A DNA stretch of 64,000 nt from Mariannaea sp. PMI_226 (GCA_024336345.1 JANFOG010000001.1:2232001-2296000), one strand, 5' to 3'; positions 24,401-36,988 are shown, numbered from the stretch's first letter. A program made the numbers and translations. The notes: a model not told the origin generated them from the sequence alone.

Positions 24401-26984
24401 ATGCTTCGGATAAGTTGCTCCTACTCAAGGATCTCCCATGGTCACATCCATCTGCCCAACCCCACAGAGCAAAACAAGAACAGAAAGAAGTAGAAGAAGA
24501 GGATATGAGCAGTGGAGACAATGAGAATGAATGTCAATTGCCGCATGATTATATCCGGTTCTGATGCAATCAGGTAACAAGCACATAAACCGACATGGCT
24601 TTCTTCCTGGAATTGGAAATCAGAAAGTATTATGAAAGCCTTCAATTATGTAGATACCTCATAGAGGTAGCATCACGGATGTGAAGCACGTATTATCAAG
24701 GAGTGAACCGGACTGTTTCGCCAGATGCAGGAAGCCTGGACCATCACTACAACCCAACAACCCATCCACGTCCTACTTGGCCTCAAAAGCAAATATCACT
24801 TTGCTGCACAGTACACAGTACACAGTACCTCAGAAAAGAGCCTCCCGTCTCCATTATACTGCATACTATGTGCTACAGATTACGGAGTACGGATACGTAC
24901 GTGCCTGTGTGAAGACAGCCTCTTCTGGCAGCAGGGGAGATTAATTGCCTCATTTGCACAGCGGCACGGCTCTGCTGCACATGCTAGGTAGTACTGGCAT
25001 CATTTCTATCTCGTACCCATCATATACGTATGTAACGGTAGAGTCGCACGGGGGCAGCATGTCCGAATGCCTTGCCACGCGGACAGTCAAAGAGGGAAGC
25101 TGGATAGGTACCTTGGTGTTCAATTGAGGAGGGAAGCGCGCCTACAGACGCCCGCGGCGGCGACACATGCACACGCAAAATGTCATCCTGGGCTTGTGAT
25201 AGCTTCTAACTACACATGGAATGGGGGAGCAGACCAAAAAGGCGAAAGAGGGACATTGGTTCATTAGTTCGATCATCAGAAACAGACTGTCAACGCGGCT
25301 TCAATTGAACCAAAGAAGGTAGGCAAATTCCCAAAACGGTGCGGCAACGACGAAGAAGTTTCGTTGAAAAGGTGGGACGGCCATGATGCTGACTGGAGGG
25401 TTAGGCGGCCAGGACACCCTTCTGGATTTGATAGATAGGCTGTTCGTTGCCTACAGCCAGCGGCCGCGGTAGTGGAGGGGGGAACGGGTGCATTAGCTTG
25501 TTCTGTATTAATTAGCCAGGCCTGCAACAACGCTGTTTCTAAAATTGGGGCAAATTTGAGCTCTTTTTTTTTTCCCCGACCAAAGGAGAAAATGGTCTGA
25601 TAGTGACGATGCAGTACGTACGTACCTTCCATCCATATTCGTGCATGGAAGTGCTAGCATCGGTACGGCAGAGCAAGATGCACGAGGAAGAATTGAGGGC
25701 TAATTTGGCCGCTTTTTTTTCTTCTTTGCTCTTTTGAGAAGCCTAGTCCTTATTCCCCAGTCTGCATAGAACTATGCCGTTCTATCCCTCTCCCATGTAA
25801 GTTAGTTGGTTGAGAAATTGGTACATGGAGATATCTTGGGCATTGAATCAACGGTGCGTATCACTTCTCCTTGTCTCACTTTGCTCTTCCTCCCCGTCGT
25901 ATTATTTGTAAGCTTCGCTCTCCCTTGGCATCTCGTGTATGTCTTCCAAAGCTGACACTCGTATGGGTTGCGCAAGTTCATACAGAGAATACCAGTATTG
26001 CATAATATTGATGTGCTGTAGTTATTTCGTAGACTTATAAGCAGGCAGGCTGTCTGACTTCGCATACGTACTTTGCCTGCAGGACCGGTTGACCCAAAAA
26101 CTGAACTGAGCCAATTCCCAGAAGAGGCAATATTTTCTTCCTCTTTTTACTGTGCATCTTGGGTTGTAAATCCCTTCTCCAACAAAGCACACTTATTGGC
26201 TTGTTGGTTGTGTTGGCTGCAACTACACATGTATAGTTAGGCAAGGTAGACAGCTACGTGGGCTGACAGTGCAGGCTGCAAGAATAAGCCATAGAAGCTT
26301 CCTCCCCCACGTTAGTTGCTTCTGAAGGATCGATCAGCGGTCGTTTGAGGGGCCTCAGGGCCTCGCTCGCTTCTGTCTGCATTGTTTAGCCACGTGTAGC
26401 CATTCCGTTCGGAGGGTCCTGCGCGCTCGCTTACGGCAGGATCAAGAGCATTTTCTTGCCATGACTGTCTCCGGTAGTACTGGTATTGGCTGTGCTGTTG
26501 TCTCCCTTGGCGCGCGGCCGGTAGCTCTGTTGTTGTAGCCGACGTGCATATGTAGCTACCTATGAGCCAAATTCGGTATGCATGCCTACAGAGTGGCTAC
26601 GTCAGGGACGTAGTTATGGAAGATACCGTACGCAGATATATCTCTAATCCTTTTTCTATTTTCCGGATATTATCATTAATAATGCGAGAAGAGCGAATGA
26701 GCAGCCGCCATGGTAAGTCTACCTCGTACACCAGGAATTCAATTGGCCATCCTTCGTCCAACACTTGCCCTAAAGTTGTGTCGATTGCAGTCTGCCTTGC
26801 TTTTTGGCCCTCTGACTGTTGGCCGGCACGGTGGGCTTGATCATTTGTAGTGGGGGAAGTGCGCAGCACCGACCCGAAATCCGGCCCCACGCTTGAACCG
26901 CGTCCCAGAAGCTCCCCAAGAGCCCAGCTTCGCTTGCGCATCTTCACCGACTTCAAGGACCCCGACACCGTCCTTCGCTCCGCC
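21486..26984. other. Unusually long intergenic gap (5.5 kb)
   Basis: It lies between two divergent genes. I find no frame with splice partners or family motifs. Visible structure includes a G/T-rich stretch at 22205-22380 made of TTGG and GGT words, CA/TG tracts near 22105-22125, (AAAC/GAAC) words near 23358-23404, three copies of ACACAGT near 24808-24826, and poly-T at 23918-23940. No tRNA or 5S rRNA signature was seen. Confidence 0.5.
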
Positions 26985-27703
26985 ATGTCGCGCCGACCAC
27001 CCAGAGGCGACTACATCGAGACGGTAAGCTAAGCTGAGCCTCACCTCTTCTCCTCCCACAGCTCCCCCGTCCTCCTTTCAGCACGCAAAAGCTAACCATC
27101 GCCGTTGTTCGGAGGCGCTTATAGGAGACGGGAAACAAGGTCGCCCGTAAAGCCATCCTCGTCGGTACCCAGAACATCGTTCTTGGAGGAAAGACGGTTA
27201 TTCAGCCCGAAGTAATGATCCGAGGCGACCTCGGTCGCACAGTTCCCTCGTCGTCCTCCACCTCGTCCTCTGCAGGCGGCGGCGCTGGCGCTGCGCCAGC
27301 CAACACCACAGCTGTTTCCATCGGCCGGTACTGCTTCCTCGCGCGTGGAGCGCTTGTGCGACCACCTGGTCGCATATACAAAGGCTCGTGGACATTTATG
27401 CCTCTGCGGATGGGCGACCACGTCTTCGTCGGGCAAGGCAGTATCGTGCAGGCCGGCAGTATCGGCAGCCATGTACACATCGGCAAGGAGTGCACCGTGG
27501 GAGAGTTCGCCATCATCAAGGACTACGTCAAAGTCCTAGACGGCACTGTGGTACCACCAGGAATGGTGGTGCCAAGCTTTTCCATCATTGCAGGACAGCC
27601 TGCGAGGGTTGTTGGTGAGATTCCAGAGGGAGGATACGATGAATTTGAGCTGCGCGACCTCTACAAGTCTGTTGGCAACAGCCCTCAAGTGGTGGCGCCT
27701 TGA
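26985..27703 (+). CDS. Dynactin subunit p25 (DCTN5 type)
   Basis: Exons 26985-27023 and 27125-27703 encode 205 residues; the intron begins GTAAGC and ends ATAG, phase 0. p25 is a pointed-end subunit of dynactin, linking dynein to early endosomes in filamentous fungi. The protein is a left-handed beta-helix of hexapeptide repeats: YIET/ETGNKVARKAIL across the splice, QNIVLGGKTVIQPEV, GDHVFVGQGSIVQAG, IGSHVHIGKECTVG and VLDGTVVPPGMVVPSFS, followed by AGQPARVVGEIPEG. These match the family closely. An oddity is a Ser/Gly/Ala-only insert after GDLGRTVP (about residues 56-72), placed in the loop before TTAVSIGRYCFL. Confidence 0.93.
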
Positions 27704-28520
27704 GAGAAACGTACTTGTATCGGTCTAAAAAGAAAACATTGCATCAAAGAAATGATGCTAATTCGTGGAACATCTTCTTCCTCCCTTCTTTTTTGCTACT
27801 AGGGTTGTTCCAGTTTATCTGAATCTGGAACACTGGCCTGAATGGAGAGAATGAATGAATGACCACAACCGACTTTATCATTCAGGCAGGAATCAATTGC
27901 TGCCGTTTGACTACTTGGCTGTCTCGTCATCTCTACAATACCAGATTTGAGGTCAAGCTGAAGTCGGCGAGGTTGGATGTGGATGTGATCACGACAGGAT
28001 GATGACCTTCAACCTTCTTTGAGGCTATTGAGTGAAGGAGCTCCCCATCTATTGAGCCGTCAGATCAAGGTGTTGGGTGCTATATGTGGAGGTTTTAATT
28101 TGATACCCTTATCTGTTTATTGCATTTGTATTTCATTCAAAGACTTTCTATTTGCTGCTATTCTGCTAGAGAACAAACGGACAACGGGCCTATCAACATC
28201 GTTTAGCAGTCAAGCTAGGCTGCGCACTGCACACAATGTGTCATGAATGGGCGAACAATAGAAATATTGTTTACACAACTTCCTTCAATAACAGCAACGA
28301 CAATAACAAAAAGATGTACCAATATCCATAGCAACAAGACCAAGGACCGTCTGGAGCTCACTATGACGCTTAAAAATATTCACGCTCCGCAAACCTCTCC
28401 CTGATCTGTCAACGTTTTCTTCAAACGCCAACGCACATTCTGTCTTCTTAGGCCTTTCCATATCCCAAGTCAAACGCACATCACAACACAAACTCCTTTC
28501 ACAATATTTTGCAGCCCACG
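27704..28520. other. Intergenic region
   Basis: It holds the 3' region of the dynactin gene and the leader of the following gene. No gene or RNA was recognised. Confidence 0.55.
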
Positions 28521-29660
28521 ATGGAAGCATTTCCTCCCCTTTCCAGCCCTCCTGGTCTACCCGCCCGACATGTCGTCTCCCAACCACGAGACTATGTAAA
28601 CGACAAAGCCTTGGCGCTCCCTGACACCCCCTTCACTTGGCAGAGCCGGCTTGATAGCCTCCAGCTCCCCTATGTGGACAAAGACGACAACTCCCTCTTC
28701 TCCACCATCCGCAACGCCATCTCTCTCAATAACAAGTTTGCCAAGCGGTCCATGCTGCCTATCTGCAAGGAAATCTACGACGCCTTCTGCTCCGAGAGGA
28801 ACCCCGCCGACCGCCTCCACGGCCTGCCCATCGCACTTGTTCGCAAGCATGGCGAGCTTGCCGCTCAGTGCCTCATCCGGGTCTGGGAGCTGTACATCGC
28901 CTTCACAGCCACGCCCTTCACTATTGATGCTGACCACGACCCCATCAAGGGGGACACCTTCGGCAAACTTTTGCGGGACGTCGCCCTAATGCGAGTCCAC
29001 AAGCAGGTCCTCCGTGCCATGCTGGAGATTGCGTTCAACGATTAGGAATCCCGCGATCGTCTTATCGGCAACAAGGAGAATGGTCAGCCCGTGGTTGACC
29101 AAGGCATCGGGTCACAATTCGACTCAGTCCGCGTGGCCAACCAACTCGCTCGCATCTCGCGCATGACCAGGGAGGCCATGGTCCTCCAGGCCTTTTACGA
29201 GTTCGTCAACACTTCGACACTGCTGGATATAAGTGAGGAGAACAACGCACCCCTCGGGGAACCTCTCAAACCTGCCATGACTACCATCTGGAATGCAACC
29301 CTGAAGGTGCATGAGTTCCTTGGTCTCAACGAGACCGAATCCCTAATCCTGCAGCACCGGGCCTTCATGGTCTGGACCATCGCCGTCAACGCAGTCCAAC
29401 GCTGGGAGGTGGGAGGCCCCCGGCTGGCCAACTTCACTACACAGTTCTGTCAGGACTTGTTGGAACTGGCGGAGGCCCGTGGCTCTGGGCAGGAGTGTAT
29501 CGACGCGTGCGTGGCTCTCCAGTACGACATCATGGTCAAGGAACAGGCAGACTTGATGGCGGATGTTGGAATCAAGCGACAATTCGAGACGGCGGAGGAG
29601 CTGATGAGGAAGAAGACCAAGTTGGAACCTGAGGCGGATGACGATGTTGATATGATGTAA
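28521..29660 (+). pseudogene. Unrecognised gene with one in-frame TAG (380 codons)
   Basis: One continuous frame from the ATG at 28521 to the TAA at 29658-29660, broken only by a TAG at 29043-29045 (codon 175). Both halves have the same frame, high G+C at third positions and no frameshift, so this is one gene. The downstream half has no ATG for about 40 codons, which argues against two genes. The product (379 residues if the TAG is read) is helical with no family I know: an N-terminal Pro-rich start, LPYVDKDDNSLFSTIRNAI, a region around RNPADRLHGLPIALVRKHGE, and an acidic tail ending DDDVDMM after a basic KKTKLEPEAD. The last residues suggest a nuclear protein, which is only inference. The TAG may be a strain nonsense mutation, a sequence error or an edited codon; see the findings. 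Confidence 0.75.
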
Positions 29661-31409
29661 CTTTGTTTGCGTTAGTATCGTATCTGGGTCCGAATATTCC
29701 CCTTCTCTATTCCCGCTTCGATTATTCTCGCTTGGGGCATTATCTCACTATTTGAGACGGTTTACTCTTGGTCCATTTGGCAAACGCTGCTTTCTCAGTC
29801 AAGTTATAACGTGCCTACGGGACATGACACCGGTTTAAGGATCATTGGTAGCTTTATTAGATCACCAAATAACAAATTCCATCGCCATCGCGTGCTCTCC
29901 CTCTTGCAAAATTTTGGTCAGTTGGGTTGTTCACAAAGAAAATGACGTATCATTGCAACCATCTCGACATAGTTACCGAGCCATCGCCGGTCGACACCGA
30001 GGGTTGTGCAGCAAGTGTACTAGCCACGGCTAAATCAGAAAGAGTTCAGCTAATCAATATTTGTGTAACCGAATAGGTGTTTACGTGTTGTAGCTAAATC
30101 CTCGGTCAGCCCGCTTCCTCCCGCTCCTCCAGCCACACCACAACCTAACGCCGTGCTTCCGTACACCGACTTGAGGAGACCTTTTTCCTTCCAACATAGC
30201 CGGGCTACAGAAAAAGCAGCAAACCCCGCAGCAACCCGACGGGGGGGGGAATGCGATAGTGCGATTTTGCATGTTTCTGATCTCCGCATTATGTGGGCCT
30301 GGGATCTTATGCGGGAGAGAGCTCTCATGCGGTAGCACACGACAGCTTCGAGTAAGTGCCTGGTGCAAGGGGAGCTGTTCCGTCACGATGCAGCAGTAGA
30401 AAAGACGAAACTATTAGAGCATATACGTAGTAACTATGTACGGGGGGGCATGCAAGCTCATCAGGAATGCAAGTCTGCATTAAGTAATTGTCCCATATGG
30501 CATCATTTGTTCGTAATATTTACACAAGATAAAAAAATATCGCGAATCGTCACCCTCACTCATGCAGAACGAGTCGCATTATGCTCACAAGACACAGCAA
30601 GATGTGGCACCAGAAGTTTTTCGTCTCGTTCTCTGTTCGTCCTCCGTCTTGATTGAGTAACTGTCTAATTGCTTTGACTCTATCATCAATATATAAAAAG
30701 GAGAAGCATATTCTAGGCAATATCGAGTGACAAAGAGACTGCCAGAAAAGGCCCCATGGTGTTGCTCGCTCGAAGACTTGTCTAATAGACCGGGGTGGGT
30801 ATAAACCGAAGAACTCCTCGAGAAGAATGAAGAAGAAAAATAATTGAAGAAAAATAATCAAGAGACGGACGGAAAGGGCTTTCCAGGTGAATATCGTTTG
30901 GCGGTCAACCCAAAAGCCCTCAAGATAGTCCAGCCCGCCTCTCCCCGCACTCCAAGCCAGCCACCCCCTTTCACCTCCTGTGACTCCAAAGCTTTTGATT
31001 GAAAAAGAAAATCCATAACCTTTTTGTTGAAAAAAAATAGAAAGAAAAAAAGAAAAGCCATCTATAACGCCGTTTGCCAGTGTAAATGCTCAAATTCAAG
31101 GCCCTTTCCGCTGTTCGCCCTCTTTTTTTATTCGCGCCGTTGTACAAGGATCTCGTGTGTTTTGTTCGTGATCGTGAGGTGAGTTATATTCGCGTAGGTA
31201 GAGTTGCAACAAAAAATGTCATAGTGGAGTGGGTGGGTGGATGGGTGTGTGTTTGTGTCATTTTTTGCATTGTAGAGTGTTTGCGCTGCCTTGAGCAGGC
31301 TCGTTGAGATGCAAAAAAAAAAAAATTGCAGCCATCGAGGGGGGAAGTCGTGATGAATTCGTAGTAGTTGGGAGGAAAATTAGACACTCGAAAACAGAGA
31401 GTGCAGAAA
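29661..31409. other. Convergent intergenic region
   Basis: About 1.7 kb between the broken gene and the 3' end of UPS2. Only short A-rich frames occur; no gene or RNA was recognised. Confidence 0.55.
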
Positions 31410-31976
31410 TTATAGAGTAGCCAACTGTCGTTGACGCTCCTTTTCCTCGGCAAAGACTTTTCGGCTCATCTCAAGGACGCGCTCGAAGCCCTCACGTCCC
31501 TTGACGGCGTTCTCCTTGAAGCGATGCACGAGGGTGTCCTCGATGCTGTTCTTGATGCGCTGCCAGCCTCCGCACAGGGCAGTGATGTTGGCGGTCTGGA
31601 TGAACTGGGTCTGGTGGTCACCGAGGGGCCTGTAGATAACCTCCTCTTGTACGTTGACAAGGTTGCTCCAGGTCAGGTTCTGGCTGACCATGGTAACAGT
31701 CTTATTGACGGGATCAACGTAGCTCGCCTCGTAGACCTGGTGCTCTTCCATGCAGTTGCCCATGATGGTCTTGAACCAGTCGGGAGCTGACTGCTTGCAG
31801 GTGATGAGTCGTTCGGTGCGCAGGATGCCGGTTTCGGGGTCTACTTCACGGGAGATGGTGTCGACGGCAATGACGTGCTCCGACTTGTTGTTCCAGGGGC
31901 CATACTTGCGCCAATTTGCCGAGGATACCTCGTCCCAGGAGTAGTTGTAGGTGACGGTGTTGGAGAAGACCTTCAT
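31410..31976 (-). CDS. UPS2: PRELI/MSF1-domain protein Ups2
   Basis: A single exon of 188 residues. Ups2 with Mdm35 carries phosphatidylserine to the inner membrane for conversion to phosphatidylethanolamine. The N-terminus is MKVFSNTVTYNYSWDEVSSA followed by NWRKY, closely like yeast Ups2 ([26 protein letters not shown]) and unlike Ups1. Next come HVIAVDTISREVDPETG, RTERLITCKQSAPDWF, and SQNLTWSNLVNVQEEVIYRP. The C-terminal helix is GREGFERVLEMSRKVFAEEK. It is shorter than the yeast protein (230), which has an extra tail. The start ATG is fixed by the conserved first residues. The leader carries a GA repeat 50 bases upstream. Confidence 0.93.
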   Translation of the reverse strand: MKVFSNTVTYNYSWDEVSSANWRKYGPWNNKSEHVIAVDTISREVDPETGILRTERLITCKQSAPDWFKTIMGNCMEEHQVYEASYVDPVNKTVTMVSQNLTWSNLVNVQEEVIYRPLGDHQTQFIQTANITALCGGWQRIKNSIEDTLVHRFKENAVKGREGFERVLEMSRKVFAEEKERQRQLATL

Positions 31977-33941
31977 TTCTGAAGATTTGGAAGGATGGAT
32001 GGATCGTTTGGATATATGTACGTGAGAGAGAGAGAGAGAGAGAGGTGCGGGAATAATTTATGATAGGGTTCGCTCTCGTCGGTGGGGGGTTTTTGTAGGA
32101 GCAAGGTGTTGATGCTGATGTCGGGTGATAGGATTACCCGTGTGTAGAGGTAGTCGAGAAAGAAGCTCTCCGGGAGTCAAAAAGTCAGGCTCGATTTTTT
32201 TTTTTTTCCTTCTCGGTACGAAGCACGGATAGCCGAAGCTGGTACGGTGAGACTCTGTGCGCAATGACGGAAAGCAGAGTCTAGAAAGGACCGATCTAAA
32301 AGAGAACAAATAAAATAAAAGAAAGAAGCTCTCTTAACGAACCGACAACGGGCGACAGGAAACAATGGATCACAGGTTTGACAATGGAGGGGGTGGACAA
32401 GAATGCGTGTGCGGCCTTTTTCTATCTTTAATACGTTTAAAGCCTCCAGCGCCTTTTTTTTTTTTTTTCCCACTTACTCACTGGGCTCCGGGGGCGGCGC
32501 GTGTGCTCAAATTTTTACCATGTGAATCAATCAAAGTCGCTATCTCCGGGTCTCCCACCTCCTCTCCTTTCGGAGTCCATCGGCTTCAGTCGTCCCAAGA
32601 GCCGCCAACCCTGATTCGGAAGATACTAGACCGGATGCGGCATGGCCTTTGATAAGTTGCGATAAAGCCTCGGAATTGGCAGAGCTTCAGCTGCGATGTG
32701 ATTGGCCCGGCCCGCAGGATGCGTATTCCCCCCATCCCCCGGCCCCCCTTCGCTGTTCGCACTTGTCACTTCTCCAGAAGAGAGCAAGAACTGGGCGAGG
32801 GGGGGGTCGAACCGCGAACTCGCACCGCCACAAGGTGGCGAGTGATGCAATGGTCAACTGAGTGTCACTGCGAGGAAAAGTCCGGAGAAGAAAGAGTGGG
32901 GGCCAAAGGCTGGGGAAAGGTGAAGGTTGGTTGATTGAGCGAGCTCGTGGACTAATCTGTACTGTGTAATGATTATCAAAGCTCCAAAAAACAGGCCTTT
33001 TGACCTCAAGACGGGAACGCTCGGGCGCCGATTGATTGATTGATTGATCTGAGGCCACAAAGGATCGTGCTCGGTCATCCAAAACCCAGCATGATTTGCA
33101 AATACAGTAGTATACAAGTTTCTTTTACCTCTTCGATCCTTGATCTACGGCAGCATAGGATCTTCAGCGCCGATGCTTCGGAGGATCGATCGATCATCTT
33201 GCAGGGAAATGGGCAGATGTTGGCAGAAGCAGTGGAATTCCCCAATGCGTGTCCCCAATATCATTGGTACTGTACTCGACACCACATAAATACTGAGGTG
33301 TAACATTGAGGGTCCCTCCCGGGGCAGCTTGATTCGCCAACTAATAAGCTTGCTTCTGCCAGGCCCGTTGAAGTCTCTTAGGTCTTATTAGAGATGCTGA
33401 GTGAGGCTTAACCACTGGTCAGCTTCTTGAAGCATAATGATAGCAGTCTGATATTGGTACATGGCTTTCAAGCTATTATAAGTCCGATTTTAGCTGGCCA
33501 AATTGGCTTTTATTTATCCATGGATAGAAAAAATAATATTAACCACAAAATTTGATAAAGATTATGGCTTGCCTGTTTTGTTTCGGCGTAATTTTGGTTC
33601 GGGGATCAGAGGTCAGGCTGCTACTAGGTTGGGTTGTCTACTGAAGAAGAGGTGAGATCGCCGAAGGTGCGCGGAGAACACAGCCCCTCCATCGCATTCA
33701 CAGCCAATATTGCAATTTGGTTACACAGCAACTACGCGCTGTAAATGGGATAAAAATAGAGAAAACACATATTCATAACACAATGGGCGAGTTTTATTTC
33801 AGTGGCGTTGTCAAACTTCAGACTACATAGCACATTCATTTACTCCGCCTTTGGTTACCCTACAACACAAAACAAGAGGAGGGTCATATTTCAGAATCCA
33901 TCTCGTAACGCTCACCAAAGCACCGCAAGGTTAATGCGGTT
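31977..33941. other. Intergenic region between UPS2 and MAP2
   Basis: It holds the UPS2 promoter and the 3' region of MAP2. An (ATTG)4 repeat is at 33031-33048. A tRNA-like T-arm word near 32808 on the minus strand does not fold. No gene was recognised. Confidence 0.55.
32024..32044. repeat. (GA)n tract in the UPS2 leader
   Basis: Ten GA units on the plus strand, so TC units on the coding strand, about 50 bases upstream of the UPS2 start. Pyrimidine tracts are common in fungal leaders. Confidence 0.85.
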
Positions 33942-35509
33942 TTAGTAGTCGTCACCACGGCTGATAACCTCCTTTACGGTAGGTCGAATCAGAATGGTCT
34001 AAATTTTAATATTAGTTACCTGACACATCGGTACAAATGGGAAAGGGGGGGAGGGGAGAGCGGTTTCGACTTACATGCTCGTATTGAGCTGTGTACGAGC
34101 CCTTCTTGTCACACAAGGGCGGGTACGCCTCGACAATGCCGGCGTTGACCAGGCTGTTGAGCTGTAAAATGGTTAGCAAGGGACTGCTAAGGTTTAGCAG
34201 TGAAATGCGCATGAGCAACATACTCCAAGCAGGTACTTGTCCTGTCCGAGACGGTCCAGGTAACGGCGGCAGAATGGCAGGGTGCCAAAGTTCTTGTTAA
34301 TCACGTTGAGCAGGTTCTTGGCCGAGCTCAAACGCAGGTCGACGTGCTGGACGTCCTGGTTCTTCGCGTAGTGCGAGGTCTCCATGTCGTCCCGGACATA
34401 ACCGTTTCCGGTGCTGCCAAAAGTCTCGATGGCGAAGACGTCACCCTCCTCCATCTTGGTCTGGTCGTTGCTCTTGACGATAGGCACAGCCTTGGTGCCG
34501 TGGATGCTGTAGGGCAGAATGTTGTGGCCCGTCAGGTTGCGGATGCTCTTGATAGGGTACGTGGTGCCGTCAATCTCGACCTCGAAGCTTTCCATAGTTT
34601 CCTGAATAACACCGCCAATCTCACCAACTCGAGCGTCAATGCCTGCCTCACGGATACCAGCGTTGGTGGCTTCCTTGACGGCCTGGAGCAAGTTGTCGTA
34701 TTTCTGGTCAAACGACATGGTAAAGGCAGAGTCGACGATGCGGCCGTTGACGTGGACACCAAAGTCCACCTTCATGACATCCTGCTGCTGCAGAACCATT
34801 TTGTTGCCGGCGTTGGGGGTATAGTGCGCGGCACAATGGTTGATGCTCAGACCACAGGGGAAACCCATACCGGCGACCTTGGCATCGCCCTCGGTCAAGC
34901 CCTGGTGACCGGTGAGGGCGCGGACGCTATCCTCGATGCCCTCGGCAATCTCAGTGAGGGACTGTCCGGGCTTCACGTTCTGCTGCGCCCACTTTCGGAC
35001 CTGACGGTGGACTTCAGCGGCCTCACGATAGTCAGTGAGGAACTCGGTGTTGAGGTTGTCGAGGTGGCGCTTCTCCTCGTTGGTGGTACGGTAGTTGTTT
35101 TCGTCCTTGTACTCGACCTCCTCGCCCTTGGGATACGACTTGTTGGGGAAGAGCTGGCTGACCAGAACTCGGGGAGGGTTGGTCTGGCTGGTGGCCTTCT
35201 TCTTCTTGGGCTTTCTCTTCTTCTTCTTCTTGGCAGCACCAGAGGACGCACCGGTAGCATCGTTGGCAGGAGCATCGGCTTCGTCTTCGGAGTCATCACC
35301 GCCGTGATCATCACCAGTGGCGGCAGTTTTTGATTGAGCGGCAGCGCCGGGGGTCTTGGAGGGTTCGGTCACTGCGGGGTGTCGACGATGATGATTAGCA
35401 GGTGTAGCGGGGGTAAGCCAACGAGGGTTTGCGCCAGTGAAACGGTTGAGGAGGGCACACACATACCAGAGAGGCCCTGAAGGGCTTCAGAAGGAACCTG
35501 GGCAGCCAT
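33942..35509 (-). CDS. MAP2: Methionine aminopeptidase 2
   Basis: Four exons on the minus strand (35467-35509, 34224-35371, 34075-34161, 33942-33998) encode 444 residues. Introns begin GTATGT, GTATGT and GTAAGT. The enzyme removes the initiator methionine from nascent proteins in the cytosol and is the fumagillin target. The N-terminal extension alternates acidic repeats and a Lys block ([12 protein letters not shown]), which binds ribosomes in this class. The catalytic part shows the metal ligands: D in [16 protein letters not shown] (two Asp), H in [12 protein letters not shown] in AIETFGSTG, and the last E in YTAQYEH just before the third splice. [18 protein letters not shown] contains the catalytic His. 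The end is [12 protein letters not shown], as in orthologues. Confidence 0.97.
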
Positions 35510-36988
35510 CTTGAGCCAAGTTGTTGTGTGGGCTTGGGACAAATAAAAGGAAGCTGAACCTGTTGAAAGAAGACCGAGAAAGAAATCGTTCAGTCTGCAG
35601 TCAAGACGGGGTGGGATTAAAAAGTGGGATGGATAGGTAACCCCACCTGGCAGACACAATTATCCAGACACTCGCACTGGTATTCTAGCAGACATACAGT
35701 ATATGTGGAATTCTGACCATACTTAAATTTTTCTAAGGCACACACCACCACAGATTTTTTTTTATCAATGACGAGTGTGGGTAGAGGAAACTACACGGGG
35801 AAATGTTGGCCGCTAATAAGCGGCTGTCCATACTATTCTACCTTTCAATACCCGGCGCGATGTGGGGAGCAATAGAGGGAGCACTATAAGAAGAGCCGCT
35901 AGGATCGTGTATATGGTATCCCTGATATTGAACTGAGCTGGCAATGGCGGTGACCTACAAACACAACGCGGTTGCAACGTAATTCTAAGTTCCTCTTCGA
36001 CTTTTGGATTGGCGAGTCTGGTCAAGGGCTTTTGCTATTATACGTGCGACTTGGTGGTTTCAGCCAGCTCGTGCTTGAGATGGAGAATAGAAGCAGCAAT
36101 ACGCAGCAATACCATTCCGGCTGTGTTTCCGCAATATCAGTACAAGAGCTCTCATGAATATGCCTTCATTTTTTCCCCCCTCTGACAGTATCCTCCTCCA
36201 AATATTCACACTCAGTTTTTGGCATTCTTTTGGAGACGCCTGAAAATATGTCTTGGAAAATAACCGAGCAGACTTACACACCCACCAGCACACTTGACTT
36301 GTCGTATCACGGCATCGGAGCAGCTCTTCGAAATTTGTACATCTGACGCTGAGATCGTTTCATTTCAATTTTTTTTTGCTGGCTACTCTTATAGCCCAAA
36401 CTGGCTTTCGGAGGATACGTGCTGGCACCGAACACCACATCCGCAGGCCGCCCATCGACAGGCCATGCCATGCTTAGCCGTGGAACAAGGGCCAAGGGCC
36501 AATCCTAATAGTCAGGTCACAAGCACCTCTAACAGCGCAAGGGATGCAGAATTCTGCTGTCATTACAAAGGGCTCTAGTCTAGTAACCTAGTAAAAAAAA
36601 AAAAACAGGACTGCACGGCAGCGATCAGCGATCTTCTCTTCTGGTTGATTAGCGCCATACCATGTCGTTGCTCTTTGTCAAGACAGGCCATGTGCTCTGG
36701 TTCCCTTCTGTTGCATTCTCGGCTCGGTTACGTCCGTCCGGTCTTGCACCCACGTCCTTGCCATGTGCCATGTGTTCATCCTCGTCCGTCACATATTGAT
36801 GGCCCTCTTGAGGCTCACTTCTCTCTCCATTAGCTACCTCCAGGTTTTCAGTCAGTTCCTCTCTGCCTTCACCACTTTGCCGTCTATGCTAGCCTGTCAT
36901 AACCTCGAAAAAGGGTGGTACTTTTGAGATACTTCCGGCTCGTCTGGTTCTCGAATTTCATTACCACACAGAAAGCAAGATATAAGTC
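35510..36988. promoter_or_regulatory. Divergent promoter region of MAP2 and the HET gene
   Basis: No gene is supported across 1.5 kb. Near 36700-36790 CT-rich words precede the HET gene. A poly-A run sits at 36592-36605. Confidence 0.5.

Noticed and set aside
26597..26986. 129-codon minus-strand frame ahead of the dynactin gene
   Set aside because: It covers the dynactin promoter and start in antisense, with no motif or codon bias.
29007..29045. Hidden intron ending in the TAG of the broken gene
   Set aside because: It would be 39 nt, with donor GTCCTC lacking the +5 G and no branch site; all other introns in the window are longer and have better donors.
32800..32870. tRNA-like element on the minus strand (GGTTCGACC word)
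   Set aside because: The bases around it do not form an acceptor stem, D arm or anticodon stem.
34344..35333. 329-codon plus-strand frame
   Set aside because: It is the antisense shadow of MAP2; the high G+C third positions of the real gene keep the reverse frame open.
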